Source: Phycisphaerales bacterium | GTDB lineage: Bacteria; Planctomycetota; Phycisphaerae; Phycisphaerales; UBA1924 | NCBI GenBank assembly: GCA_029260495.1 | Contig: JAJDDD010000010.1 | Location: 1-64,000 of the forward strand | Length of the DNA stretch: 64,000 bases | Direction of reading: 5' to 3' | In this document: piece after piece, positions 7,732 through 16,498 of the stretch | Position numbering within the stretch: the first letter of the stretch is position 1 | Layout: each line of letters opens with the position of its first letter | Notes under the pieces: model-generated | The model's input: only the letters and a program-made list of their open reading frames with translations | Told to the model about the DNA's origin: nothing | Database searches by the model: none | Program-made: the position numbers and the translations under genes

Positions 7732-9897
7732 ATGCACGGTTTCCAGCGGGCTTGTGTAGTAGCCTGTACGGCTGTGACACACTTCCTCACTCTCTTACTG
7801 AGCCGGCTGACAGTGGGACTTCTGCTCGGGCTGACCATTGCGGCGCCGGCGGGGGCTCAGCCACTCCTGCGGATCGGCATTCACGACGCTGAGCCCGTTG
7901 CATTCCTTGACGACGCGGGCCAGCCCACTGGGTTTTCAGTTGAGATTCTTGAGCACATTGCTGAGCATGAGAGGTGGCGCCTGGAGTATGTCGCCTGCTC
8001 GTGGACGGAATGCCTGGAGCTTCTTGAAGCCGGTGAGATCGATCTGCTCTTTCCGATTCGCAGAACGCCTGAACGTGAGGCCCGGTTTGACTTCACCAAT
8101 GAGGCGATGTTCTCAAGCTGGGGGCGCGTCTTTGCGCGACGCGGTTCGACAATTGAATCGGTGCTCGATCTGAACGGGCGAACGATTGCGGGGGTGCAAA
8201 ACGACGCCTTCTTCCGTGATCTTGAAAACATGCTTGAACGGTTTGATGTGCAGGCCCGGTTCATGCGCGTTGAGACGGCCGCGGAAATAGTGGATTTGAT
8301 CATTGAGCGCCGGGTCGATGCGGGGGTGATCGAGAATCTTGGCGGCCATGCGCTGATTCGTGGCAAACCTGTTGAACCGACGCCGATCGTTTTCTCTCCC
8401 GCATTCCCATATATCGCGACGACCAAGGGCGCCAACGCGGAAGCGCTGGCTGCGATTGATCGCCACCTGGCACAAATGCGGCGCGATCCGGATTCTTTTT
8501 ACTATCGCGCGCATGAAGCGTGGTTTGTTGAGACGGGCGCTCCGAAGATTCCAGTATGGCTCGTCTGGTCAGCATCGGCTCTGGGCATTGCTCTTCTTGT
8601 AGCAGGCGTCTTTGCAATGGCGCTTCGTATGGAAGTGCGCTCCAAGACAAGCGAACTTCGAACACAGAATAAACAGCTCGAACACGAGATGCTCGAGCGC
8701 GCGCAGCTTGAAATTCAGTTGCGGCAATCACAAAAAATGGAAGCCATCGGCACACTCGCCGCCGGGATCGCACATGACTTTAACAATGTGCTTACAGCGA
8801 TTCGCGGGCACACCGACATGGCTCGCTCTTCACTTGTTGATGGCGATCTTCCGCGCGACGCCCTTGCCGGCATTGAAGAAGCGGCTGCCCAGGGGATTGA
8901 TGTGACACGGGCGCTGCTGACCTTCAGCCGGCGCACTGACGCCACGATGACGCCGGTGAGGCTTGCGGATGTCATTGAGAGGTCGCTGACGATGGCTCGG
9001 AGCGCTCTGCGCTCCCATGTCGAAGTTGAGATGGCTTTTTCAGACACTCAAGAGCATTCATGGATCATGGGCGATCAGGTGCAGTTGCAGCAGATGATGC
9101 TGAATCTCGCGCTGAACGCCCGGGATGCGATGCCTGAAGGTGGAACGCTGCGCATCAGTGTGGACAACCAGTTCGTCAGCGCTAACGATGAGTTTTCCAG
9201 CGAGTTTGCGTTAGGCGATCGCATCGTCAAACTCACCATTGAAGATGACGGCGTTGGCATGACGGATGATGTGCGGACGCGCATCTTCGACCCCTTTTTT
9301 ACCACCAAGATGCGCGAGCACGGCACGGGGCTCGGCCTCTCCATTGTCCATGGCATTGTGCTCGCCCACCACGGCGCGATTGACGTCGCAAGCTCGCCGG
9401 AAGGCGGCACATGCGTGCGCATCACGTTCCCGATGACCAATGAGCGGCCAATCGCAAGGATGCACAACGTCTCCGCGCCAACGTCCATCACGAGCGGTGA
9501 TGAGCGGTCAGGTGAACTTCGCGCTTCGATACTCCTTGTCGAAGATAACGCGCAGGTGCGCGCGATTCTTGCTTCCACGCTCCGCCGGGCTGGACATCAG
9601 GTGATCCCCGTAGCCGACGGCGCAGCAGCGCTAGCGTGTGTTGACAATGAGAACACGCCGATAGACCTTGCTCTTGTTGATATTGATTTGCAGGAGGTGG
9701 ATCGCATCGGACTCGTCCGGCGTTTGCGCACATCGCAACCCGGATCGCCGATCATTGTGATGAGCGGGCCGCCACAGTCGCCGGCGAGCGATGGAGCCCT
9801 CTCCGGTGTACGCTTTTTGCCCAAACCCTTCGAGATGGACGCGTTGTTAAACTCCGTTCGGGAGTCGCTGGCATCGGCCCGATTGACAGATCATTGA
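7732..9897 (+). CDS. Hybrid sensor histidine kinase with extracytoplasmic solute-binding-like domain
   Basis: The product is 721 aa. A signal/anchor segment (~residues 17-42, ending APAGAQ) precedes an extracellular bacterial solute-binding family 3 domain (~45-260: LRIGIHDAEPVAFLDDAGQPTGF, ADLLFPI-like core). One transmembrane helix follows at ~273-295, then a short coiled linker. The kinase core has the H box GTLAAGIAHDFNN (His ~348), N box LNLALNARDAM (~456), DDGVGM, FDPFFTTK and GTGLGLSIVHG. A C-terminal receiver domain (~598-715) has ILLVEDNAQVR, phosphoacceptor in LALVDID (~649) and PKPF. The architecture resembles BvgS/EvgS without PAS or Hpt domains. No strong ribosome-binding site marks the start. 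The next gene is the likely partner regulator. Confidence 0.9.
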   Translation: MHGFQRACVVACTAVTHFLTLLLSRLTVGLLLGLTIAAPAGAQPLLRIGIHDAEPVAFLDDAGQPTGFSVEILEHIAEHERWRLEYVACSWTECLELLEAGEIDLLFPIRRTPEREARFDFTNEAMFSSWGRVFARRGSTIESVLDLNGRTIAGVQNDAFFRDLENMLERFDVQARFMRVETAAEIVDLIIERRVDAGVIENLGGHALIRGKPVEPTPIVFSPAFPYIATTKGANAEALAAIDRHLAQMRRDPDSFYYRAHEAWFVETGAPKIPVWLVWSASALGIALLVAGVFAMALRMEVRSKTSELRTQNKQLEHEMLERAQLEIQLRQSQKMEAIGTLAAGIAHDFNNVLTAIRGHTDMARSSLVDGDLPRDALAGIEEAAAQGIDVTRALLTFSRRTDATMTPVRLADVIERSLTMARSALRSHVEVEMAFSDTQEHSWIMGDQVQLQQMMLNLALNARDAMPEGGTLRISVDNQFVSANDEFSSEFALGDRIVKLTIEDDGVGMTDDVRTRIFDPFFTTKMREHGTGLGLSIVHGIVLAHHGAIDVASSPEGGTCVRITFPMTNERPIARMHNVSAPTSITSGDERSGELRASILLVEDNAQVRAILASTLRRAGHQVIPVADGAAALACVDNENTPIDLALVDIDLQEVDRIGLVRRLRTSQPGSPIIVMSGPPQSPASDGALSGVRFLPKPFEMDALLNSVRESLASARLTDH

Positions 9898-9904
9898 ACT
9901 AAAG

Positions 9905-10573
9905 ATGAAGGAACGGCGTATGTTGCCATTCAGAATCCTGCTTGTTGATGACCATGCTCTGCTTCGCGGGATGCTCAGCGAGCGCCTGGGCATGCGCGAC
10001 GATTTTGAAATCGTCGGCGCCGCGAGCGACGCGGGCGAAGCGCTGCGCCTTGCCAATGACATTCAACCTGACATTGTGGTGATGGATATAGATATGCCGG
10101 GCTTGTCCTGCTTTGATGCCGCCAAGCGACTGGTTGCGCTCTATCCTCAAACGCGGATTATCTTCCTAAGCGCCTATTTTCACGATCACTACATCGAGCA
10201 GGCCCTTCGCGCTGGCGCAGTTGGGTATCTCACCAAGAGCGAAAGCCCCCAGCGGATCGAGGAGGCTGTGCGCGAAGTTGCCGCGGGCGGCGCGAGTTTT
10301 TCTGACGAAGTGCGCAGCCGGATTGTTATTGATGAAGGCAAAGCTGTTCTCCGCGGCGAAGCGACGACGAGATCGTCAAACCTGACGGATCGCGAAATCG
10401 AGGTGCTGCGCTATCTCTCGCGCGGGCTGGCGAAGAAGGAGGTCGCTGAGATTATGCACCTATCCGTCAAGACGATCGAGAAGCACACCTACAATGTCAT
10501 GCAGAAGCTCGATATTCACGACCGCGTTGAGCTTGCCCTCTATGCGATCCGCGAAGGGCTGGCTGAAGCGTAG
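9905..10573 (+). CDS. NarL/FixJ-family response regulator
   Basis: The product is 222 aa. A receiver domain (residues ~8-125: ILLVDDHALLRGML, phosphoacceptor in VMDIDMPG near residue 61, then FLSAY and GYLTKSES) is followed by a LuxR-type helix-turn-helix (~160-210: LTDREIEVLRYLSRGLAKKEVAEIMHLSVKTIEKHTYNVMQKL). It starts 7 nt after the hybrid kinase stops, so the pair is almost certainly one operon and signalling pathway. A second ATG at 9920 preceded by AAGGAACG is an alternative start. Target promoters are unknown. Confidence 0.93.
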   Translation: MKERRMLPFRILLVDDHALLRGMLSERLGMRDDFEIVGAASDAGEALRLANDIQPDIVVMDIDMPGLSCFDAAKRLVALYPQTRIIFLSAYFHDHYIEQALRAGAVGYLTKSESPQRIEEAVREVAAGGASFSDEVRSRIVIDEGKAVLRGEATTRSSNLTDREIEVLRYLSRGLAKKEVAEIMHLSVKTIEKHTYNVMQKLDIHDRVELALYAIREGLAEA

Positions 10574-10600
10574 ACACGCGCCGGGCGCTTCCGCGAAGGC

Positions 10601-11176
10601 TCACTCGCGCTCAGCCCCCAGCTGTTCCTTGTCGTAGAGTTGCCCGCACTCCGGGCATCGGCCGCAGTTCGGCAAATCGCGCAGGGGATAACTGCACGCG
10701 GGGCATGTCAGCGTGGCGCGCACGCCGGGGTCCATAACGGGAGGCGTCGTGTCATAACACAGCTCCAGCGCTTCCGGGCCGTACTCCCTTACGACCAGCG
10801 CCACAGGATCAATGTCGGCGTTGCATGCAGGGCAGGAGCTTGCTGTTTCATCCAGCGGCAGCGACTCGGTGCAGTTCGGGCACCAGATTGGATGTGCTGC
10901 CGGATCAAGTCGGGAAAGATCCGGCGCGGTGCGATCCTCCCAGTCAACATCAAGCTGCGGCGGAGAAGCTTCCAGCTCATCAAGCAGACGCTCAGCTTCG
11001 GTTTGATCCGCCTTGGTCGCGACGACCAGATCAAGTGAAGTGAACTTTGTGCCAAGACCGCCGACGCCCTGATGAATGTGTTCATTAAGAATGCGGGCGC
11101 TGATGCCATTGATGCGCAAAAAATCGAGCGCGATCCGCGCTGCGACCATGTCGTTGAAGCTGCGAACACGAATCAT
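10601..11176 (-). CDS. DUF2007-like protein with two zinc ribbons
   Basis: The product is 191 aa. The N-terminal ~70 residues (VRSFNDMVAARIALDFLRINGISARILNEHI...TSLDLVVATKADQTEAERLLDE) match the DUF2007 'putative signal transducing' fold, a small ACT/GlnB-like domain. Two zinc ribbons follow: WCPNC...CPAC near residues 98-119 and CPACSYPLRDL...CGRCPECG near residues 158-178. The start overlaps the stop of metG by 4 bp (ATGA), implying translational coupling. Function unknown. The second ribbon resembles the one in the membrane protein at 37656-38513. Confidence 0.8.
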   Translation of the reverse strand: MIRVRSFNDMVAARIALDFLRINGISARILNEHIHQGVGGLGTKFTSLDLVVATKADQTEAERLLDELEASPPQLDVDWEDRTAPDLSRLDPAAHPIWCPNCTESLPLDETASSCPACNADIDPVALVVREYGPEALELCYDTTPPVMDPGVRATLTCPACSYPLRDLPNCGRCPECGQLYDKEQLGAERE

Positions 11177-12816
11177 GCGCCTGCGCTCTGCGAGACTGAC
11201 GGCACGGGAGGCTCTTCCTTTGGATCAATTCTCGGGAAGAGCGATTCGCCCTTTTCGATAGGCGTGCCCGGGCGCAACGCGCCCCAGATGAGCTGCTGCC
11301 CCAGACGCTCGCGCCCCGGCTTGATGTCGCACCCGAGCCGATGCCAAAGATCTTCCATCTTGTCGGGCATCGCGGGCCACAGGAGAAGACTCGCGATTCG
11401 AATTGCCTCTGCCGACTGGTACAGAATGATCGCAACCTCTTCCATGCGGGCTGGGTCTTTGGCGCGTTTGAATGGCTCGGTCGTATGAATGAATGCATCC
11501 ACCTGGCGCAATATCTGCCCCGCGTGTGAGAGAGCGCCGGGAAGGTCCATCTGCATGATCTTCACGCAGGCTTTCTCAGCGGCTTCCTTTGTAATCGCTG
11601 GCCAGTCATACCCTTCAAACTTGCTTGCGCCGTGCGGGTTGGGACACTTGCCGTCAAAGTACTTCTGAATCATGTTCGCGACGCGCGACAGCGCATTGCC
11701 GACGCCATTGGCGAGATCCGCGTTGGACACCTCAACAAACTTCGCATGCGAGAAATCCGAATCCGTCGCGCCCATCGGTCCCTGTGTCATGAGAAACCAG
11801 CGCAGCGCATCGCGGCTGTATCGCTCGCAGTATGCGTCCATGGTGGGCATATCGAGAAAGTTGCCAAGACTCTTTGACATCTTCCGCCCTTCGCGGATCC
11901 AGTAGCTGTGGGCATAGACGCACCCGGGCAGCTCATTGCCCAGCGCCATCAACATGCAAGGCCAAATGACCGCGTGGAACCAGAGAATGTCCTTGCCCAC
12001 CACATGAACATCGGCGGGCCAGAAACGCTGGCGATCTTCATTTTCAATCGCGGACAGATAGTTCAGCAGCGCATCAATCCAGACATAAATGCGGTGCGTT
12101 TCGTCGCCGGGCATCCGGATGCCCCACTGGCTCTTGGGATCGTCCGGATCAATCTTCCTGGAGACGGGGACATCCTGCAGACCGTCGCGGATGCGCCCGA
12201 TCACCTCGTTGCGGCGAGCCTCCGGTTTAATGAAACCGGGGTTCGCTTCAATATGCGCAATGAGCCTCTCTTCATATTTGCTCAAACGGAAGAAGTAGTT
12301 CCGCTCGGTGCGCTTTTCCAGTTCACGACCTGTCACCGGGCTCTTGTAGTCATGCTCGCGCGCGACATTTTCGGTGACATATTCCTCCTGCGAAACATCC
12401 CACCAACCGACGTAGTCACCGAGATAAATATCCTCGGTCTCCATCATCGCGCTGACGCAGGCGCGCACATTTTTGATATGGCGATCCTCAGTCGTGCGCA
12501 AGAAGTCATCGTTGGAGAGGTTGAGCCGCTCAAACGCTGCTCGAAACGCCGCTGCATTTTGATCTGCCCATTCGATGGGGCTGACGCCGTGATTTTCAGC
12601 CGACTCAACCACCTTCTCCGCATGCTCATCGGTGCCGGTCAGAAAAAACGTATCCCGGCCGAGAAATCGCATAAAGCGTGCAGCGACGTCGGCGACCAGC
12701 GAGGTGTAGCAATGCCCGATGTGAGGCCGATCGTTCACATAATAGATCGGCGTAGTGACGTAGTAGGGCTGTGTTTGGGTTCCGGCCTCATTCATAGCGA
12801 AGATTCTAGCCACCAT
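11173..12816 (-). CDS. metG: Methionyl-tRNA synthetase
   Basis: The product is 547 aa and charges tRNA-Met with methionine in the cytoplasm. Class I signatures are PHIGHCYTS (HIGH box, near residue 31), FFLTGTDEHAEK, and GRKMSKSLGN (KMSKS box). The anticodon-binding helical domain follows. The connective-peptide region (GDYVGWWDVSQEEYVTEN...SPVTGRELEK) lacks the CxxC zinc knuckles found in many MetRS, and there is no C-terminal tRNA-binding EMAPII domain. ATG at 12816 has GGGA upstream; ATG at 12795 is an alternative. It is followed by the overlapping DUF2007 gene and probably preceded in the same unit by the small membrane protein gene at 12834-13382. Confidence 0.96.
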   Translation of the reverse strand: MVARIFAMNEAGTQTQPYYVTTPIYYVNDRPHIGHCYTSLVADVAARFMRFLGRDTFFLTGTDEHAEKVVESAENHGVSPIEWADQNAAAFRAAFERLNLSNDDFLRTTEDRHIKNVRACVSAMMETEDIYLGDYVGWWDVSQEEYVTENVAREHDYKSPVTGRELEKRTERNYFFRLSKYEERLIAHIEANPGFIKPEARRNEVIGRIRDGLQDVPVSRKIDPDDPKSQWGIRMPGDETHRIYVWIDALLNYLSAIENEDRQRFWPADVHVVGKDILWFHAVIWPCMLMALGNELPGCVYAHSYWIREGRKMSKSLGNFLDMPTMDAYCERYSRDALRWFLMTQGPMGATDSDFSHAKFVEVSNADLANGVGNALSRVANMIQKYFDGKCPNPHGASKFEGYDWPAITKEAAEKACVKIMQMDLPGALSHAGQILRQVDAFIHTTEPFKRAKDPARMEEVAIILYQSAEAIRIASLLLWPAMPDKMEDLWHRLGCDIKPGRERLGQQLIWGALRPGTPIEKGESLFPRIDPKEEPPVPSVSQSAGA

Positions 12817-12833
12817 TCATCCCAGCCGGCGCC

Positions 12834-13382
12834 TCACGCTGGAACTCGTGACCGGCGCGAAGTCAGAATATCATCCGCTTGCTCCGAATCCTCCGCCGAT
12901 GGCAGCAGCCCAAAGAGGATGCTCAGCGCCGAGGCTGCGATGAGCCACAGGCGAACCTTTCGATTCGTGGTGAGCCGGCGCAGCAATGTGTCGCGCGGGT
13001 GAAATGAAGCGCCGGCTGACGCGCGAGCTGGCGCGGGCTCAAGCGAGGCGAAGGGCGTCGCGGGGACGAGCGCCGGCTCCGCCACAACATCGACCGGTGT
13101 GATGATGTAGGACTGATCCGCCTGAATCAGATTGAGCTGGCTGCGGGCGAGATCCAGGAGCACTGTTTCCGAGCGGCGCTCCAGCGCCTCGAGATACTTC
13201 TGATGATGATCCAGACGCTCGTGGCGATGGGCGAGCAGGGACTGCGCCTGCGTCCGCAGATGCTGCGCCTCAGCCAGTTCATCGTGCGCAGGAATGAGCA
13301 CGGTCGCGCACAGGACAGCGGCGCCCGAAAGGACGAAAAGCCAGCCTGGATCCACGCGCACAAGGATTCCCGAGAATTGCAT
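12834..13382 (-). CDS. Small membrane protein with coiled coil, unknown function
   Basis: The product is 182 aa. Two hydrophobic segments are visible: residues ~13-30 (PGWLFVLSGAAVLCATVL) and ~147-163 (WLIAASALSILFGLLPS). Between them is a charged helical stretch (~31-90: ELAEAQHLRTQAQSLLAHRHERLDHH...) likely to form a coiled coil, followed by an Ala/Pro-rich part. The layout of a short N-terminal membrane helix plus coiled coil recalls septum-associated FtsB/FtsL-like proteins, but no signature supports that. It lies 17 nt upstream of metG on the same strand and is divergent from msrA. Confidence 0.65.
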   Translation of the reverse strand: MQFSGILVRVDPGWLFVLSGAAVLCATVLIPAHDELAEAQHLRTQAQSLLAHRHERLDHHQKYLEALERRSETVLLDLARSQLNLIQADQSYIITPVDVVAEPALVPATPFASLEPAPARASAGASFHPRDTLLRRLTTNRKVRLWLIAASALSILFGLLPSAEDSEQADDILTSRRSRVPA

Positions 13383-13555
13383 TGCTCTGTGCTCGGCAAC
13401 TCAGGCGCCAGATGCGCGAAACAGGAGGTCCGGACACGGGTTATGCGCTCAAGAAGGGGTTTTCGGACGCCCCCAACCCGAATCGGGCTCGCCGCCACGC
13501 ACGACGCAGCTCGCGTCACCACGTTCCTTCACCAAACCGCCTACCATTCTCCATC

Positions 13556-14356
13556 ATGCCCCAAAAACGCACATTGTTGGGACGCCCTGGCTGCGCAACA
13601 ACCCCGTCCTTCTTCATCGCCGGTTTGCTATTCGCCGGCTTCACTCTCTCTGCCTGCTCGCCTGCTCAACCAGAAACCTCCAGCAGCGCCAGCGCAACGT
13701 CAGCGTCTGAGCACACTGACGCTCCCCAAACTGACCGCCAGCCCATCTCCAGGAATCAGCCCGCCATGCATGCCGACGCCGACAACTCACCCGCCAACAC
13801 CACCTCTACATCCGATTCCCCTCCCGCTGCAGCTTCAGCGCCCGCCAAAGATGTCGCCATTTTCGCGGGCGGCTGCTTTTGGGGCGTTGAGCATGCCTAC
13901 CAACAGGTGCCCGGCGTTATCGAAGCGGTCAGCGGCTACATCGGCGGTGAAGTCTCTGACCCGAACTATCGCCAGGTGTGCACGGACACCACCGGCCATG
14001 CTGAAGCTGTCCGCGTGACCTACGACCCCGCGAAGATCAGCTATCGCGAGTTGGTGGATATTTTCTGGCGCGTCCACGATCCCACTACAGTCAACCGTCA
14101 GGGGCCGGATTACGGCAGCCAGTATCGTTCGGCGATCTTCTTCAACAACCCCGATCAGGAGCGCATCGCGCGCGAGTCGGTCATCGCGTTGGAGGAATCA
14201 AAGCGATTCGGCAAACGTTCGATTGTCACCCAGATCAACCCCGCTTCAACCTTCTGGCCGGCGGAGGAGTATCACCAGGAATACCTCGACAAGCACCCCA
14301 ATGTCACCTGCCATGTGGATTTCGGCTTTCTCGATGAGTTGAAGCAGAACAAGTAG
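13556..14356 (+). CDS. msrA: Lipoprotein-type peptide methionine-S-sulfoxide reductase MsrA
   Basis: The product is 266 aa and reduces the S-epimer of methionine sulfoxide. The N-terminus MPQKRTLLGRPGCATTPSFF... contains a hydrophobic stretch ending in the lipobox LSAC (~residue 38), then a Ser/Thr/Pro-rich linker to ~residue 98. The catalytic GGCFWG motif is near residues 104-109, followed by YIGGEVSDPNYRQVC, GHAEAVRVTYDP, FWRVHDPTTVNRQGPDYGSQYRS and WPAEEYHQEYLDK, all canonical. The start at 13556 is chosen because upstream in-frame sequence lacks domain features. Together with lipoprotein MsrB it suggests envelope methionine repair. Confidence 0.94.
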   Translation: MPQKRTLLGRPGCATTPSFFIAGLLFAGFTLSACSPAQPETSSSASATSASEHTDAPQTDRQPISRNQPAMHADADNSPANTTSTSDSPPAAASAPAKDVAIFAGGCFWGVEHAYQQVPGVIEAVSGYIGGEVSDPNYRQVCTDTTGHAEAVRVTYDPAKISYRELVDIFWRVHDPTTVNRQGPDYGSQYRSAIFFNNPDQERIARESVIALEESKRFGKRSIVTQINPASTFWPAEEYHQEYLDKHPNVTCHVDFGFLDELKQNK

Positions 14357-14370
14357 CCGACTCTCGGCGC

Positions 14371-15072
14371 TTACTCTTCGTCGCTGGCTTTCTTAGGCCA
14401 TTCGATCCGTTCGACATTCTTGATCTCAACGGTCTCGACGGGCAAATTCTTCATACTCCCTTTCACCCTGGTCTTGACGTACCGAATCTTGTCCACAACA
14501 TCCATGCCTTCGACGACCCGCCCGAAGACTGCGTAGGCGGCGCCGTCGGGCTGAGGGTGATCCAGATTGGGGTTGTTCACGACATTGATAAAGAACTGTG
14601 AGGTGGCTGAATCAGGGTTCCCGCCAACACGGGCCATCGCGATCGTGCCGCGTTTGTTTTTCAAGCCGTTGCGCCATTCGTTCTTGATGGGAACATCTGT
14701 TCTTTTCTTCTCCAAGTCCGTGGTGAAACCACCGCCCTGGATCATGAAGGTCGGCATGACTCGATGGAAGATTGTCCCGTCGTAGTACTCGTCATCCACA
14801 TATGCGAGGAAGTTGCCCACGCTGATCGGCGCCCGTGCGTGATCGAGCTCGATCACAATGTCGCCCTTGCTCGTCTCCATCTTGACATAGATCAACTCGG
14901 ACTCCTCACCAGTTGCGGAGCCTTGAGCCTGAGCGACGCCGCTCTCCTCAGGCCCCGCGACGACGGCGGGCGCCTGGAATGGCGTCAAGATCAACGCGAC
15001 GACCGCAAGCAACACTGAAAACCAAATCGATTTCCAGAAACGCACATTGTGGGAAGCGACAGCAGTGCTCAT
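14371..15072 (-). CDS. Exported cyclophilin-type peptidyl-prolyl isomerase
   Basis: The product is 233 aa. The start at 15072 has GAGAGG about 10 nt upstream. An N-terminal hydrophobic segment (residues ~14-36: SIWFSVLLAVVALILTPFQAPAVVAG) acts as signal peptide or anchor. The cyclophilin domain occupies ~60-225: MET-SKGDIVIELDHARAPISVGNFLAYVDDEYYDGTIFHRVMPTFMIQGGGF, ATSQFFINVVNNPNLD and YAVFGRVVEGMDVVDKI. These include the catalytic FHR and the conserved QFFI segment. The usual role is folding of exported proteins. It converges with msrA. Confidence 0.92.
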   Translation of the reverse strand: MSTAVASHNVRFWKSIWFSVLLAVVALILTPFQAPAVVAGPEESGVAQAQGSATGEESELIYVKMETSKGDIVIELDHARAPISVGNFLAYVDDEYYDGTIFHRVMPTFMIQGGGFTTDLEKKRTDVPIKNEWRNGLKNKRGTIAMARVGGNPDSATSQFFINVVNNPNLDHPQPDGAAYAVFGRVVEGMDVVDKIRYVKTRVKGSMKNLPVETVEIKNVERIEWPKKASDEE

Positions 15073-15267
15073 AGCAGCAAATCCTCTCTCAGCAAGAAAC
15101 ATGGACTGACCCCGGTGTCATACAGCTACGCATTCTATGCGATGCACTGACCCGGCAGCAACGCTCTCAAAGCGATCATTCGCAGTCCAGCCGCCTGTTT
15201 TTCCGGCGTCCGCCCCATCGCCGGTGATTCAATTCCTATGACAACGTCAGGGCGTGTGTCATCAGCG

Positions 15268-15297
15268 CAAAGAAAAAGCCCACCTTCTCGGCGGGCT
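15268..15297 (-). terminator. Rho-independent terminator downstream of rpmA
   Basis: On the minus strand AGCCCGCC and GGTGGGCT form an 8-bp stem (one G-T pair) around a GAGAA loop, immediately followed by TTTTCTTTG. It lies ~35 nt past the rpmA stop and is the best intrinsic terminator in the window. Confidence 0.88.
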
Positions 15298-15330
15298 CGA
15301 TTCATATTCCATCGGAGTTGGGTTTCCGCC

Positions 15331-15609
15331 TCAGCTCGCTTCGAGGTAAAAAGGCCGCGCCATCGAAGGATCCTTCGGGTTCACATGCACCGTCCCGTTG
15401 CGATACACAACAGTCCCCTCAGCAATCGCATAGAGCGAATCATCACGCCCTCGCTGCACTTTGAATCCCGCCTTGAGCGGCGTCCCACACTGGCGAACGA
15501 TAATCGAGCCGGCCTTGGCGTACTCGCCGCCGTAGAGCTTCACACCCCGATACTGCGGGTTGGAGTCGCGCCCGTTCTTGGTCGAGCCCTGCCCTTTTTT
15601 ATGAGCCAT
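15331..15609 (-). CDS. rpmA: 50S ribosomal protein bL27
   Basis: The product is 92 aa, of usual length. [19 protein letters not shown] is the diagnostic L27 N-terminus, followed by [46 protein letters not shown]. It lacks the cleavable N-terminal extension of Firmicutes L27. L27 contacts tRNA at the peptidyl-transferase centre of the large subunit. The usual upstream partner rplU (L21) is absent: the upstream gene on the same strand encodes an unrelated exported protein. A strong terminator follows. Confidence 0.98.
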   Translation of the reverse strand: MAHKKGQGSTKNGRDSNPQYRGVKLYGGEYAKAGSIIVRQCGTPLKAGFKVQRGRDDSLYAIAEGTVVYRNGTVHVNPKDPSMARPFYLEAS

Positions 15610-15734
15610 CGCCTGAGCCTCGTCATTGCTGCGGTAGTCGTCTGAGCGCCTGACCCAGCCGAACCTGTTGTGTGAAATCGTGACCTCAACGCCTCTCCGG
15701 CGGCGTCGAGCGAGCCGAACAGTGTACCGACGAA

Positions 15735-16388
15735 CTACCGGAGAATCCAGCGTTCCATCGTCCGCTCCAAGGGGCGGGCGCCCTGGAACTGAAGCGTACC
15801 CGGCGTCGCGTGCCGGAGCATCAACGTCTTGCGCAAAACCACCTCTTCACCGGTGTCAGGCCGAATAATTCGCCGGGTCTCTCCGCTGAATCCCTCTGCA
15901 AAGACGATCACCTCATCTGTCTGCAGGTCTTCAGCGACCCAGATGACCAGACCCTCTTTGGCATTCTCCTCGCCCTGGAGCAAGTGGCCTGCGATGTGAA
16001 TTTCACCCTCGAGCAGTGGATTGTGCAGCTTCTCGAGCAGTTGCTCAGCGATTTCAGGAGCTACACCCGCCCCGGATCGGCGCAGGTCGCCCTCATCTGT
16101 CGCCAGCTCAAAGGAGGGGGCGAAGAAGTCCATATCCCGCCCGGTGTTGTTCGTCACCAGATAGGAAAAGTAAAAATAGGGCAGCACTGTCCCGGATTCA
16201 TCTTCAAGCGAGATAATCCGCAGCGGCCCGGGGCGGATGTCGAGTTGCCAGCGTTTGGGGATGATCGAAGGCTGCGGCGCCGCTGACGCGAGCACAACGC
16301 CAAAGAGGGCAATCGCCGCCAGAGGCCGCCGAGCCGCCATTAGCATCCGCCATGCTGTGCTCACAAGAGATGACCGGTTGCTGCTCAT
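15735..16388 (-). CDS. Exported protein of unknown function
   Basis: The product is 217 aa. GGGAGC lies 5 nt upstream of the ATG at 16388. A signal peptide-like N-terminus ([39 protein letters not shown]) is followed by a beta-rich domain ([54 protein letters not shown]), of a kind frequent in planctomycete periplasmic proteins. No catalytic motif was found. It lies upstream of rpmA on the same strand with a gap of ~125 nt. Confidence 0.7.
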   Translation of the reverse strand: MSSNRSSLVSTAWRMLMAARRPLAAIALFGVVLASAAPQPSIIPKRWQLDIRPGPLRIISLEDESGTVLPYFYFSYLVTNNTGRDMDFFAPSFELATDEGDLRRSGAGVAPEIAEQLLEKLHNPLLEGEIHIAGHLLQGEENAKEGLVIWVAEDLQTDEVIVFAEGFSGETRRIIRPDTGEEVVLRKTLMLRHATPGTLQFQGARPLERTMERWILR

Positions 16389-16498
16389 CGTATGCTCCCA
16401 TTGGGCTTCAGTCGGGGTTCAGCCCGTGCGACGCTCCGAAATGCGTCGCAGCAGAGTACTGTAGGGACAAATGATGGCGTCGCAACGCCGCCAAACGA

